A DNA stretch of 64,000 bases from Epilithonimonas tenax DSM 16811 (GTDB taxonomy: Bacteria > Bacteroidota > Bacteroidia > Flavobacteriales > Weeksellaceae). Positions 7,717-16,269 of this stretch are shown piece by piece; the first letter of the stretch is position 1; each line of letters begins with the position of its first letter. The stretch is taken from contig NZ_AUAA01000020.1 of assembly GCF_000428485.1 (NCBI RefSeq), positions 1-64,000 on the forward strand, written 5' to 3'. Made by a program: the position numbers and the translations under genes. The notes below the pieces were generated by a model that saw nothing but the letters and a program-made list of their open reading frames with translations, was not told the DNA's origin and did not search any database.

Positions 7717-9855
7717 ATGAAGAGACTTTTACAAATGTTATTTTCAGTCTTTTTGGTTGGTTCTGTACTTTCACAAAATTTGAAACCAATAGCTCAGAAA
7801 GTAGCAGATCAAAAATCGAAAAAGAAAAGTTTTGTGAAGTTGAGCCCCTTTACAAAAGATGTTGCTTCCAAAAATGCTTTGGTGTATCAAAGAGAAGCCT
7901 CAGATGTAGCAGTGATGCAATTAAAGCCTTCTGAACTGGAGACTATCGTAACCGAAAGACCGGAGGCGATGGAGCTTACTTTTCCATTTGAAAATGGAGA
8001 ACTTACTGTAGAATTGGTTAAGAATAACATTCTTACAAATGATTTCCAGGTAGATACGGACAAAGGGATCAAAGCTTATACGCCAGGAGTATACTACCAG
8101 GGTATTGTGAAGGGCGACAACACATCTGTGGTAGCTTTTAGTTTCTTTGATAACGATGTGGTAGGTGTTGCATCTTCCTTAGAAATAGGAAATGTTGTTG
8201 TGGGAAAAACCAAAAACTCTCAGGATTTTGTTTCTTACAATGATCAGAAGCTAAAACCAAAAAATCCTTTCTCGTGCAGTGCCGATGAACTCCCGGAAAA
8301 TGGCAGCCAAAAAATATCTTATGATCCTCGTAAGAAAACATCTAAACTTACCGCCAACTGCGTTAGGATTTATTTTGAAGTAGGTTATGGTCCTTACACG
8401 CAAAATGGTTCCAATGTTACAACTACAACCAATTGGGTGACGGCTTTATTTAATAATATCAAAACATTATATGATAATGAAAGCGTGAATGTAGCGATGA
8501 GCTCTATTTTTGTCTGGACAACTACTGATCCTTATTCTGGTGCGCCAGGAACCATTCTTAGTCAGTTCCGTACGACAAGAACGACATTTAATGGAGATTT
8601 GGCACAGCTGATCAGAAATCCTGCTACAACCAGTGTGGCTTATGTCAATGCGTTGTGCGGAACTTATAAATATTCTTACTGTGGTGTTAATAATCAGAAT
8701 ATTGCAGTTCCTACTTATTCTTGGAATATAGAAGCGATGACACACGAGTTGGGCCACAACCTAGGTTCTCCACACACCCATGCCTGCGCCTGGAATGGCA
8801 ATGATACGGCAATTGATGGTTGCGGCCCTGCTTCGGGTAATAATGAAGGCTGTGATGGTCCGTTGCCTACTACTACAAAAGGTTCTATCATGAGTTATTG
8901 CCATTTGGTGAACTCCGTAGGTATCAGCTTTGCGAATGGATTCGGGCCACAGCCTGGTGATCTTATCAGACAAACTATAGATTCTAAAGCTTGTATGAGT
9001 GGTGACTGTTCCAAGTCTTGTGCTGTGACTTTGAGCAACATGACAGTGACGAATGTTACTGAAACAGCAGCTACAGTTACCATTACAGATAATACATCCA
9101 CTTCCTGGAAATACAGGGTTTCAACAATGGACGGTACAATTGTAAAATCCGGAACAACGGCTGCAAAAGTGTTTGGTGTTACAGGTCTGGCAGCCAATAT
9201 ATTTTACAAAGTAGAAGTTGGTACAGACTGTTCTCCTTTATATCAAAGAGCTGTGGTGATTTTAACCGGCGACAACTGGTGTGGTAAAACAGTGACTGAT
9301 ACTGGTGGTGACAATGGTAATTATTCCAACAACGAAAGCTGGACAAAAACGTTTTATCCAAACGATCCTTCTCAGAAGCTGACCATTACATTTACTGAAT
9401 TTGATATGAGCGAAGGCGATTACATCATCGTAAGAGACGGATTGTCAACCGGCGTTCCTTTCCAAGGAACCATCAGCGGTAGTACTTTGCCGCCAGCGTT
9501 TGCATCAACACATGCTTCAGGGGCAATCACGATCACTTTCAAATCGTCAACTGGAATGACTAAACCAGGTTTCAAAGCTAACTTCAGCTGTACTGTTCTT
9601 GCGATAGACGATGTGACAAATTCCAAAGATATCTCATTATCTCCAAATCCGGTTAAAAACCAATTCAAGCTAACTGGCATTGCAAAAATAGCTGCCGTAG
9701 AGATTTATGATATGTCTGCGAAATTGGTAAAAGAGTTTGATGGCGAAAGTTTGTCAAACAATACATTCGATGTATCCAGACTTAAAACTGGAAACTACGT
9801 GGTGAAGATCAAAACTGAAAAAGATAGTTTCAGAAAAAACATGATCAAGCAGTAA
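7717..9855 (+). CDS. Secreted reprolysin-like zinc metalloprotease with CUB and type IX sorting domain
   Basis: A 712-residue multidomain protein. Residues 1-20 are a signal peptide (MKRLLQMLFSVFLVGSVLSQ), which is why I prefer 7717 over the in-frame ATG at 7681. A propeptide follows to about 215, then an M12B-type catalytic domain with H343-E-L-G-H347 and a third His at 353, all zinc ligands; a downstream Met-turn is visible as SIMSYC. Next come a fibronectin III-like domain (about 435-520), a CUB-like domain (about 521-637) and a C-terminal sorting domain starting S-L-S-P-N-P-V. This type A signal directs export through the type IX system whose PorU and PorV components are encoded at the window's far end. 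Substrates are unknown. A terminator follows at 9881. Confidence 0.93.
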   Translation: MKRLLQMLFSVFLVGSVLSQNLKPIAQKVADQKSKKKSFVKLSPFTKDVASKNALVYQREASDVAVMQLKPSELETIVTERPEAMELTFPFENGELTVELVKNNILTNDFQVDTDKGIKAYTPGVYYQGIVKGDNTSVVAFSFFDNDVVGVASSLEIGNVVVGKTKNSQDFVSYNDQKLKPKNPFSCSADELPENGSQKISYDPRKKTSKLTANCVRIYFEVGYGPYTQNGSNVTTTTNWVTALFNNIKTLYDNESVNVAMSSIFVWTTTDPYSGAPGTILSQFRTTRTTFNGDLAQLIRNPATTSVAYVNALCGTYKYSYCGVNNQNIAVPTYSWNIEAMTHELGHNLGSPHTHACAWNGNDTAIDGCGPASGNNEGCDGPLPTTTKGSIMSYCHLVNSVGISFANGFGPQPGDLIRQTIDSKACMSGDCSKSCAVTLSNMTVTNVTETAATVTITDNTSTSWKYRVSTMDGTIVKSGTTAAKVFGVTGLAANIFYKVEVGTDCSPLYQRAVVILTGDNWCGKTVTDTGGDNGNYSNNESWTKTFYPNDPSQKLTITFTEFDMSEGDYIIVRDGLSTGVPFQGTISGSTLPPAFASTHASGAITITFKSSTGMTKPGFKANFSCTVLAIDDVTNSKDISLSPNPVKNQFKLTGIAKIAAVEIYDMSAKLVKEFDGESLSNNTFDVSRLKTGNYVVKIKTEKDSFRKNMIKQ

Positions 9856-9880
9856 TGCTGATTCAAAATCAATCAATACA

Positions 9881-9909
9881 AAAACCGGCAGCAGTGTCGG
9901 TTTTTTTTT
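9881..9909. terminator. Bidirectional terminator
   Basis: AAAACCG at 9881-9887 pairs with CGGTTTT at 9898-9904, followed by nine T's. It lies between the convergent metalloprotease and the SAM hydrolase-family gene, and the leading A's would supply a T-run for the other strand. Confidence 0.75.
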
Positions 9910-10735
9910 ATCGAAATTCTACAAAGATTTTTTCACCAGTGCTCATCCCGAAAAGAGAAGATGCACCATTCAAAACACTGCCTTTGTAAATGGCGATTTC
10001 CAAAAGATCAGTATCATTAAAAAGAACAGACGATTTCCCATGGAATTCCTGTTCCCTTTCCCAATCGGTCACCACATCTGTGTATTGATCTAATATTTTT
10101 GATAACACAATATTCCGGAATTTGACCGTAAAATTGTCCGAGATCGATGCATATTTCTCAAAAAACTTTCTGTTGATATTTGAAACCACATTGCCAAAAT
10201 TATCAATATACATCACTTCTCCAATGATCATTTTCTCCGACTCATTGTAGATTGCTCGTGGGAAAGAAACCTCTTTTATGGCATTGATCTTTCTTCCGAT
10301 AACTTCGGGTAAGCCACCGTTGTACAGGTGCATCGCCGCAGGAACAAAAATCTCCGTCGCAGGGAAAATGACTTTGTCATCAAAACGATTGTTCAAAGTG
10401 ATTTCATAAATCACTTCCGGTTTTATATCAAAAAACATCAGGTTTATAATCCCATTGTCGGCAGAGATAAAGTAGTGACCATTGATTTTGGTAATGATAT
10501 TCTTTCTCGATTTGTGGTAAAAACTGTCAACAGCAATAATATGAATACTACCTTCCGGGAAAAATTGATAGGCATTGCGGACGATGTAGGCTGTCTGTAA
10601 AAGGTTGTATGCCGCAATGTTATGTGTTATATCCACTATTTTGACAACTTCGCTCCAGCTTAGGATTTTGCCTTTCATGCTTGCGACGCGGTGGTCCACA
10701 AGTCCGTAATCTGAAGTGAGGGTGATAACTGACAT
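9908..10735 (-). CDS. SAM hydroxide adenosyltransferase / chlorinase-fluorinase family protein (DUF62)
   Basis: A 275-residue two-domain protein. The start I-T-L-T-S-D-Y-G-L-x-D-x-x-V-A-S-M-K-G and the block I-V-D-I-T-H-N-I are diagnostic of the DUF62 family, whose ordinary members hydrolyse S-adenosylmethionine to adenosine and methionine. Of the Asp-Arg-His triad described for that activity, D70 and R77 are present. The usual P-G-V-G after the Asp is S-F-Y-H, and the usual F-H-G-R-D is F-P-A-T-E (124-128), so the triad His is missing. This looks like a divergent subgroup whose reaction may differ. It is monocistronic and divergent from phoH. Confidence 0.88.
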   Translation of the reverse strand: MSVITLTSDYGLVDHRVASMKGKILSWSEVVKIVDITHNIAAYNLLQTAYIVRNAYQFFPEGSIHIIAVDSFYHKSRKNIITKINGHYFISADNGIINLMFFDIKPEVIYEITLNNRFDDKVIFPATEIFVPAAMHLYNGGLPEVIGRKINAIKEVSFPRAIYNESEKMIIGEVMYIDNFGNVVSNINRKFFEKYASISDNFTVKFRNIVLSKILDQYTDVVTDWEREQEFHGKSSVLFNDTDLLEIAIYKGSVLNGASSLFGMSTGEKIFVEFR

Positions 10736-10804
10736 CTTTTAATATTTATTGCAAATTTAATATAATTCAATTTTTAAAGCCTCAAAAGATGTCAAATCTA
10801 TTCA

Positions 10805-10812
10805 TATATTTG
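10805..10812 (+). promoter_or_regulatory. -7 promoter element for the PhoH-like gene
   Basis: TATATTTG matches TAnnTTTG and lies 24 bases before the ATG at 10837 in a 101-base divergent gap. The -33 box is not obvious. Confidence 0.5.
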
Positions 10813-10836
10813 TTAGACTAACCACTAATTTTATTT

Positions 10837-11784
10837 ATGTTTGAAATAAATTATGAACTTGAAGGCATAAACACCAAAACATTTTATGGTGTTCAGAATC
10901 AAAATTTTAATTTGATAAAATCTAGCTTTCCAACGCTCAAAATCACCGGCAGAGACAACTTTGTATTTGCAATGGGAAATCGTGAAACTTTGGATCTGCT
11001 GAAGAAAAAATTAGATGATGTTGCGGATTATATTTCCAAACACAATTCTTTAGAGATAAAACAATTAGAATCACTTCTCAAGCTGAAAGACGATTCCGAA
11101 AAACAATTGGTCTTTGACCAGGATATCATTGTAAAAGGTGTCAATGGAAAAGTCATCAAAGCCAAAACCACCAATCTCAAAAAACTAGTGAAGGTATCTG
11201 AGAAAAAAGATATGGTATTTGCGATTGGACCCGCCGGAACGGGCAAGACCTACACCAGTGTAGCACTGGCGGTCAGAGCACTTCGTGATAAAGAGGTGAA
11301 AAGGATTATTTTAACCAGACCAGCGGTAGAAGCGGGAGAGAGTCTTGGTTTTCTTCCCGGCGATCTTAAAGAGAAACTTGATCCTTACATGCAACCTTTG
11401 TACGATGCACTTCGTGATATGATCCCACACGAAAAACTGGAAGGTTATATGGAGAAAAGAATCATAGAAGTAGCGCCTTTGGCCTTTATGAGAGGCAGAA
11501 CACTGGATGAGGCCTTTGTTATCCTCGATGAAGCGCAAAATACTACGCATTCCCAGATGAAAATGTTTCTGACAAGAATGGGGATGAATGCAAAATTTAT
11601 TATCACAGGTGATCCCAGCCAGATCGATCTACCAAAAAATCAGCAGTCCGGTCTCAAAGAATCCATGACCATTCTAAAAGATGTGGAAGAAATTGGATTT
11701 GTACATCTTACAGAAGAAGATGTGGTAAGGCATCCAGTGGTGAAAAAGATCATCATGGCCTATAACAGTATCGAAAGAAAATAA
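10837..11784 (+). CDS. PhoH-like ATPase
   Basis: A 315-residue PhoH family protein. An N-terminal PhoH-specific region of about 110 residues precedes a P-loop ATPase domain with Walker A G-P-A-G-T-G-K-T (131-138) and Walker B F-V-I-L-D-E-A-Q-N (227-235), and the conserved R-P-x-V-E-A-G-E-x-L-G-F-L-P-G-D segment between them. PhoH proteins bind ATP and have been linked to RNA metabolism and ribosome maturation (the YbeZ type); a precise role here is not known. Family length is normal and all motifs are intact. Confidence 0.95.
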   Translation: MFEINYELEGINTKTFYGVQNQNFNLIKSSFPTLKITGRDNFVFAMGNRETLDLLKKKLDDVADYISKHNSLEIKQLESLLKLKDDSEKQLVFDQDIIVKGVNGKVIKAKTTNLKKLVKVSEKKDMVFAIGPAGTGKTYTSVALAVRALRDKEVKRIILTRPAVEAGESLGFLPGDLKEKLDPYMQPLYDALRDMIPHEKLEGYMEKRIIEVAPLAFMRGRTLDEAFVILDEAQNTTHSQMKMFLTRMGMNAKFIITGDPSQIDLPKNQQSGLKESMTILKDVEEIGFVHLTEEDVVRHPVVKKIIMAYNSIERK

Positions 11785-11843
11785 AAATTTAGTTTTTGGT
11801 ACGGATGTTGGTAATGTCTGTGTGTAAATTAAATTTTTAAACT

Positions 11844-12365
11844 ATGAAAAAGATTTTTTTAGCTGCTGCAACCGCTGTTTTTGGATTTACCCAAGCACAG
11901 GAAGGTTTTAAATTAGGCGCTCATATGGGCGCTCCAACAACTGGTAACTCTCCATTTACTTTAGGTTTGGATGCCGCATACAGATGGAATCTTGCCAAAG
12001 GTTTTGATTTGGGTGTAGCAACTGGCTATTCTCATTACATAGGTAAAAGTTATGATTATCCAGGAGGATCAGTAAAAACTGATGATTTTGGATTCATTCC
12101 TGTTGCGGTGTCTGGTAAATACTCTTTCTCTGGAGCGCCAATAGCGGTTGGCTTAGATTTAGGGTATGCCATATCTACTGCTGATAACGTCGATGGAGGT
12201 TTGTATGCGGTGCCAAAATTTATGTATAATATGCCGGCTGGTGAATTGTATGTAGGGTACCAAAGTATTTCAGGAGATAACAGAAGATATTACAATGACA
12301 GACCTGTTATTGGAAAAGAATCAGTAGGCGCTGTAATTGTAGGTTTTAATTTCAATTTGAAATAA
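11844..12365 (+). CDS. Small outer-membrane beta-barrel protein (porin family)
   Basis: A 173-residue protein with a clear signal peptide (residues 1-18, cleaved after T-Q-A-Q) and alternating hydrophobic strands rich in Gly, Tyr and Phe, ending in V-G-F-N-F-N-L-K, typical of eight-stranded barrels. No ligand-binding motif is visible. It stands alone, followed by a perfect terminator at 12386. The class is well supported; function is unknown. Confidence 0.8.
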   Translation: MKKIFLAAATAVFGFTQAQEGFKLGAHMGAPTTGNSPFTLGLDAAYRWNLAKGFDLGVATGYSHYIGKSYDYPGGSVKTDDFGFIPVAVSGKYSFSGAPIAVGLDLGYAISTADNVDGGLYAVPKFMYNMPAGELYVGYQSISGDNRRYYNDRPVIGKESVGAVIVGFNFNLK

Positions 12366-12385
12366 TTGCTATCAAAAAATATCCC

Positions 12386-12415
12386 AACTCCAATGTTCGC
12401 ATTGGAGTTTTTTTT
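12386..12415 (+). terminator. Rho-independent terminator
   Basis: Perfect 10-base stem AACTCCAATG / CATTGGAGTT with a TTCG tetraloop, followed by a run of eight T's. It ends the small barrel gene. Confidence 0.9.
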
Positions 12416-12505
12416 GTCTAAAATTTAAAGATTAAAATCTGTTATTTATGAATCATTCTCACGGCATAAGTTGTTTTCAAATTGGTTTTACTCGTAAAAA
12501 AAATG

Positions 12506-12513
12506 TATTTTCG
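12506..12513 (+). promoter_or_regulatory. Promoter element for the split transketolase genes
   Basis: TATTTTCG, one base off TAnnTTTG, with TTG at 12482-12484 about 21 bases upstream, and 22 bases before the chosen ATG. Confidence 0.45.
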
Positions 12514-12535
12514 CAATCAAAGTAAATCTTATATA

Positions 12536-13387
12536 ATGAGTAAATCTATTGAAGAGTTGAAAAGCCTTTCAACGCAGATCAGAAGAGACATTCTTAGAAT
12601 GGTTCATGCTGTAAACAGCGGTCACCCAGGAGGTTCTCTTGGCTGTACAGAATATTTCGTAGCACTTTATGGGGAAATTTTGGACTACAAACTGCCGTTC
12701 ACAATGGCAGGCAAGGATGAGGATTTGTTTTTCCTTTCCAATGGTCATATTTCGCCCGTATTTTACAGTACTTTGGCAAGATTCGGATTTTTCCCGGTTG
12801 CAGAATTGGCAACTTTCAGAAAACTGAATTCCAGACTACAAGGTCACCCAACAACACACGAGGGATTACCAGGAATCAGGGTCGCTTCTGGCTCTTTGGG
12901 ACAAGGCCTTTCTGTGGCCTTAGGCGCTGCTCAGGGTAAAAAACTGGATGGCGACAACTCTTTAGTTTACACACTTCACGGCGATGGTGAATTACAGGAA
13001 GGACAGAACTGGGAAGCATTGATGTATGCCGCTGCAAAAAAAGTGGATAACGTGATTGCAACCATAGATTATAACGGGAGACAAATTGATGGTGATACAG
13101 ATGATGTACTGTCACTAGGAGATTTGCATGCCAAGTTGGAAGCATTTGGTTGGTTGGTTTTAGAAGAGAAAAACGGTAACGATCTGGAAGCTGTGATTGC
13201 TATTTTGAACAAAGCAAAATCAGAAACCGGAAACGGAAAACCTGTCGTTATTTTACTTCATACAGAAATGGGAAGTGGTGTAGATTATATGGTGGGAAGT
13301 CACGCTTGGCACGGAAAAGCACCGAACGACGAGCAGTTGGACACCGCTTTCAAACAATTATACCTTGAAGCACCAGCTGATTATTAA
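12536..13387 (+). CDS. Transketolase, N-terminal subunit
   Basis: A 283-residue protein equal to the thiamine-diphosphate-binding half of transketolase. It carries the substrate and cofactor motifs H-P-G-G-S-L-G near residue 31, G-H-x-S-P near 81, and the thiamine motif G-D-G-E-L-Q-E-G-Q-N-W-E near 150-161. I start at 12536 (M-S-K-S-I-E-E-L) because it follows a promoter element and removes an atypical 18-residue extension from 12482. Together with the next gene it forms a two-subunit transketolase that exchanges two-carbon units in the non-oxidative pentose phosphate pathway, an arrangement known in many Bacteroidetes and Archaea. Confidence 0.95.
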   Translation: MSKSIEELKSLSTQIRRDILRMVHAVNSGHPGGSLGCTEYFVALYGEILDYKLPFTMAGKDEDLFFLSNGHISPVFYSTLARFGFFPVAELATFRKLNSRLQGHPTTHEGLPGIRVASGSLGQGLSVALGAAQGKKLDGDNSLVYTLHGDGELQEGQNWEALMYAAAKKVDNVIATIDYNGRQIDGDTDDVLSLGDLHAKLEAFGWLVLEEKNGNDLEAVIAILNKAKSETGNGKPVVILLHTEMGSGVDYMVGSHAWHGKAPNDEQLDTAFKQLYLEAPADY

Positions 13388-13407
13388 TCTATTATTCCTA
13401 CAATCAA

Positions 13408-14361
13408 ATGAAATATACATACACAGAAAAAAAAGATACACGTTCAGGCTTCGGAGCTGGCTTGGCAGAATTGGCTGACACCAACCCCAATGTTGTCGCG
13501 CTCTGCGCAGATTTGATCGGCTCTCTGAAGATGGAGAAATTCATAGAAAAAGCACCGGAAAGATTTTTCCAGACTGGTATTGCCGAGGCTAATATGATGG
13601 GCTTGGCAGCTGGATTGACGATCAATGGCAAGATTCCTTTTGCTGGGACCTTTGCCAATTTTGCAACATCCAGAGTGTACGATCAGATCCGTCAGTCCAT
13701 CGCTTATTCCAACAAGAATGTGAAAATTGCCGCTTCCCACGCCGGCGTTACTTTGGGAGAAGATGGCGCAACACACCAGGTTTTAGAAGACATCGGAATG
13801 ATGAAAATGCTCCCTGGGATGACCGTGATCAATCCTTGCGATTACAACCAGACCAAAGCAGCAACTCTGGCCGCAGCAGCACACGAAGGCCCGGTTTATT
13901 TGAGATTCGGACGTCCAGTAGTGCCCGTTTTCATTCCGGAAGATATGCCTTTCGAGATCGGAAAAGGAATTTTGCTTCAGGAAGGAACAGACGTGACCAT
14001 CGTTGCAACAGGACATTTGGTTTGGGAATCATTGCTAGCAGCAGAAGAGTTGGAGAAAGAAGGCATCTCTTGTGAGATCATCAATATCCACACAATCAAA
14101 CCTTTGGACGAGGAAATCATCCTCAAGTCTGTAGAAAAAACCGGAAAACTGGTTTCTGCGGAAGAACATAATTTCCTTGGCGGATTGGGCGAATCTATCG
14201 CTGGCGTTTTGGCCAGAAGACGGCCTACACCTCAGGAATTTGTGGCAGTTCACGACACTTTCGGCGAGTCAGGAACACCTGCAGAACTAATGAAAAAATA
14301 TCAAATTGATGCAGAAGCTGTCGTAAAAGCAGTGAAAAAAATCATCGAGAGAACAAAATAA
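13408..14361 (+). CDS. Transketolase, C-terminal subunit
   Basis: A 317-residue protein with the pyrimidine-binding and C-terminal domains of transketolase. It shows the catalytic-Glu region F-Q-T-G-I-A-E-A-N-M-M-G near residue 51, the A-S-H-A-G-V-T-L-G-E-D-G-A-T-H-Q segment near 110, and the C-terminal block S-A-E-E-H-N-x-x-G-G-L-G-E-S. It starts 20 bases after the N-terminal subunit, clearly co-transcribed, and ends at a terminator at 14386. Neither half is degraded, so this is a genuine two-gene enzyme rather than a broken one. Confidence 0.95.
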   Translation: MKYTYTEKKDTRSGFGAGLAELADTNPNVVALCADLIGSLKMEKFIEKAPERFFQTGIAEANMMGLAAGLTINGKIPFAGTFANFATSRVYDQIRQSIAYSNKNVKIAASHAGVTLGEDGATHQVLEDIGMMKMLPGMTVINPCDYNQTKAATLAAAAHEGPVYLRFGRPVVPVFIPEDMPFEIGKGILLQEGTDVTIVATGHLVWESLLAAEELEKEGISCEIINIHTIKPLDEEIILKSVEKTGKLVSAEEHNFLGGLGESIAGVLARRRPTPQEFVAVHDTFGESGTPAELMKKYQIDAEAVVKAVKKIIERTK

Positions 14362-14385
14362 TTCTCAGCAACTATATCGCACAAA

Positions 14386-14410
14386 GTCCACCATTATCGG
14401 TGGATTTTTT
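14386..14410 (+). terminator. Rho-independent terminator after the transketolase genes
   Basis: TCCACC at 14387-14392 pairs with GGTGGA at 14399-14404 over a six-base loop, followed by six T's. Confidence 0.85.
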
Positions 14411-14425
14411 GTTTGCAAAATTTTT

Positions 14426-14534
14426 AGAAGCTTGATCCCGCTTTCCGCTGCAATCTTTTTTGCATCACGTTCTGTAATCACGATTCAGCGAAGTCCACGC
14501 AAAAAAGGATTTCCACTGCAATCGGGGCTATGGG
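14426..14534. repeat. Palindromic element, family A, copy 1
   Basis: Left arm has TCCCGCTTTCCGCTGCAATC then a T-run with TTTTTTG; right arm has CAAAAAAGGAT then CTGCAATCGGGGCTA. Other copies lie at 16102-16239, 25721-25827 and 46587-46690. All are intergenic. Confidence 0.75.
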
Positions 14535-14874
14535 TTTTATCTCAAGTTTTTCAGTTCATTTTCAAATTCTAAAAAATCTGCGAGAGATAAAACAATCAAT
14601 TATGAAAATTCATTTTTAATCACAACGCTAGAATCAGCGATTTTTTTGTCATTCCGTAGAAATAAACTATTTGATTTTAAGAGTTTGAGATTCCTTAGGA
14701 AAGAAAAATAAACTGTTAAATGATTAGGTATTAGATTTTTATAATTTAGTGAATTTATAAAAACCCATTTTTTGACCTTAAAGAAACTAGAATTAACTAG
14801 ATCTTACTCTACTTCAAATCTTTCTTTCTCAACCCTTGTTGTCTAATCAAAAAGAACTCAATGCTGATGAGATG
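14535..14874. other. Noncoding stretch with weak hairpins
   Basis: No plausible gene. CGCT at 14626-14629 pairs with AGCG at 14636-14639 before a run of T's, terminator-like. At 14648-14702, GTCATTCCGTAG and GATTCCTTAGGAA look like the worn arms of another flavobacterial palindrome (ATTCC...GGAAT type). Nothing else is recognisable. Confidence 0.4.
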
Positions 14875-15100
14875 AATAGACAGGCCACTCCTCTGGAGCT
14901 TTACGCTTATTAAATCCATTTTTTCTATTAACAGTAAATCCTGATAGGATTAATTACAGCTCCATTGGGAGCGGATTGTTAATAGGAAATTAGTTGTTAT
15001 TAGAAGTGGAGCTCCAGAGGAGCGGCCTATTTACTTTTTTGTTAACATTAGATCCCGATAGGATTTAATATAGCTACATTAGGAGCGGCCTGTCAATGAA
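14875..15100. repeat. Cluster of family C repeats (AGCTCCAGAGGAGCGGCC type)
   Basis: Two direct units of about 62 bases, 14929-14990 and 15042-15105, share TTAACA, a GATCC(C/T)GATAGGATT-like core, an AGCT-x-CATT-GGAGCGG-like block and TGT-AAT ends. Separately, GGCCACTCCTCTGGAGCT at 14883-14900 is the inverted copy of AGCTCCAGAGGAGCGGCC at 15010-15027 with one mismatch. The cluster occupies the gap before the PLP enzyme gene and holds no open reading frame of note. Confidence 0.7.
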
Positions 15101-15157
15101 TTTTTATTTTTTATTGGGTAATAAGGGTTCTAAACAAAAACTTAAGTAATTTTGAAG

Positions 15158-16081
15158 ATGCTTAAGATCCCGGAACATAAAATCCCCATCACAGAATTGA
15201 AAACCAATTTTGATGTCCGGATTTTCATCAAAAGAGAAGACCTTATCCATCCCAAAATTTCCGGAAACAAATTCTGGAAACTCTTTTTTAATGTCAATCA
15301 ATATCTGGAAACACATCCGGTCAATCCTTTGTTAATCACCTTTGGAGGCGCCTATTCCAATCACATTGCCTCAGTCTCTGCTTTCGGAAAAGAGTTTGCA
15401 ATCTCAACAATCGGAATCATCCGAGGAGACGAGTTAAAAAATAACTGGCAAGAAAACCCAACACTTTCCGAAGCTTCCAAAAACGGAATGCAATTTTATT
15501 TTGTCTCAAGAGCAGATTATCAAAATAAAGAAAAAGTCACGGGAAAATTTTCAAATCGATATCCAAATGCACTGATTATTCCAGAAGGTGGAAGCAATGG
15601 ATCGGCCGTACAAGGTATGCAATATATATTGGGAAATGACACCAAAGATTTTGATTATCTTTGCACTGCTGTTGGAACTGGCGGAACAATTGCCGGGATT
15701 TCCAAATTTGCGGAAGCGCATCAGAAGGTTTTAGGCATCAAGGTGGTAAGAGATGATTCTTTAGAGACAACTATTTTCCCATGGAGCGGAAAAGAAAACT
15801 TTGAGTTGAAAGATGCCGATGAAAACCGCTACGGTAAAATATCAGATGAGAATGTCCGTTTTATCAATTGGTTTTATAAAGAATATCAGATTCCTTTGGA
15901 TCCAATTTATACAGGAAAGATGATGCAAACCATCTTTGAATTGGCAGAAAAAGGATTTTTCCCGAAAGGTTCAAAAATTCTGGCTTTTCATACCGGCGGA
16001 TTGCAAGGAATTAAAGGAGTAAATCAATTATTAAAAAGTAAAGGAAGAAATTTAATAGATTTTGGAAAGTTTCAATTCTGA
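15158..16081 (+). CDS. PLP-dependent ACC deaminase / D-cysteine desulfhydrase-like protein
   Basis: A 307-residue fold-type II PLP enzyme. K38 in S-G-N-K-F-W-K-L is the expected Schiff-base lysine. T-F-G-G-A-Y-S-N-H around residues 64-72 and the phosphate-binding loop A-V-G-T-G-G-T-I-A-G match the family. Members are 1-aminocyclopropane-1-carboxylate deaminases or, more often in such bacteria, D-cysteine desulfhydrases; sequence alone does not decide between them. I use the ATG at 15158; a TTG two codons earlier is also open. The gene is flanked by repeats on both sides and appears monocistronic. Confidence 0.88.
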   Translation: MLKIPEHKIPITELKTNFDVRIFIKREDLIHPKISGNKFWKLFFNVNQYLETHPVNPLLITFGGAYSNHIASVSAFGKEFAISTIGIIRGDELKNNWQENPTLSEASKNGMQFYFVSRADYQNKEKVTGKFSNRYPNALIIPEGGSNGSAVQGMQYILGNDTKDFDYLCTAVGTGGTIAGISKFAEAHQKVLGIKVVRDDSLETTIFPWSGKENFELKDADENRYGKISDENVRFINWFYKEYQIPLDPIYTGKMMQTIFELAEKGFFPKGSKILAFHTGGLQGIKGVNQLLKSKGRNLIDFGKFQF

Positions 16082-16101
16082 TAAAAAGTTCAAAATTGGT
16101 A

Positions 16102-16239
16102 GAATCCCATAGCCCCGATTGCAGTGGCATCCTTTTTTGTCTTTCTGTAAAGGCTGTATGATTGACAAAACCTCGAAGACAAAAAAGATATAGCCCTTCG
16201 ACAAGCTCAGGATAAACTGCAAGCGGGATTAAGCTCCTG
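16102..16239. repeat. Palindromic element, family A, copy 2, with an inserted family E fragment
   Basis: In the opposite orientation to copy 1: ATAGCCCCGATTGCAGTGGC and ATCCTTTTTTG at the left, CAAAAAAGATATAG and AAGCGGGATTAAGCTCC at the right. The right arm contains CCCTTCGACAAGCTCAGGAT, a family E core. Lies between the PLP enzyme and the glucosaminidase. Confidence 0.7.
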
Positions 16240-16269
16240 AAAAATAAAAGTATTTTGTAAAAAATAAAT

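Noticed and set aside
14875-15105. CRISPR or phage attachment site in the repeat-rich gap
   Set aside because: Units are too few and differ in length and orientation, no cas or integrase gene is near, and no tRNA is present.
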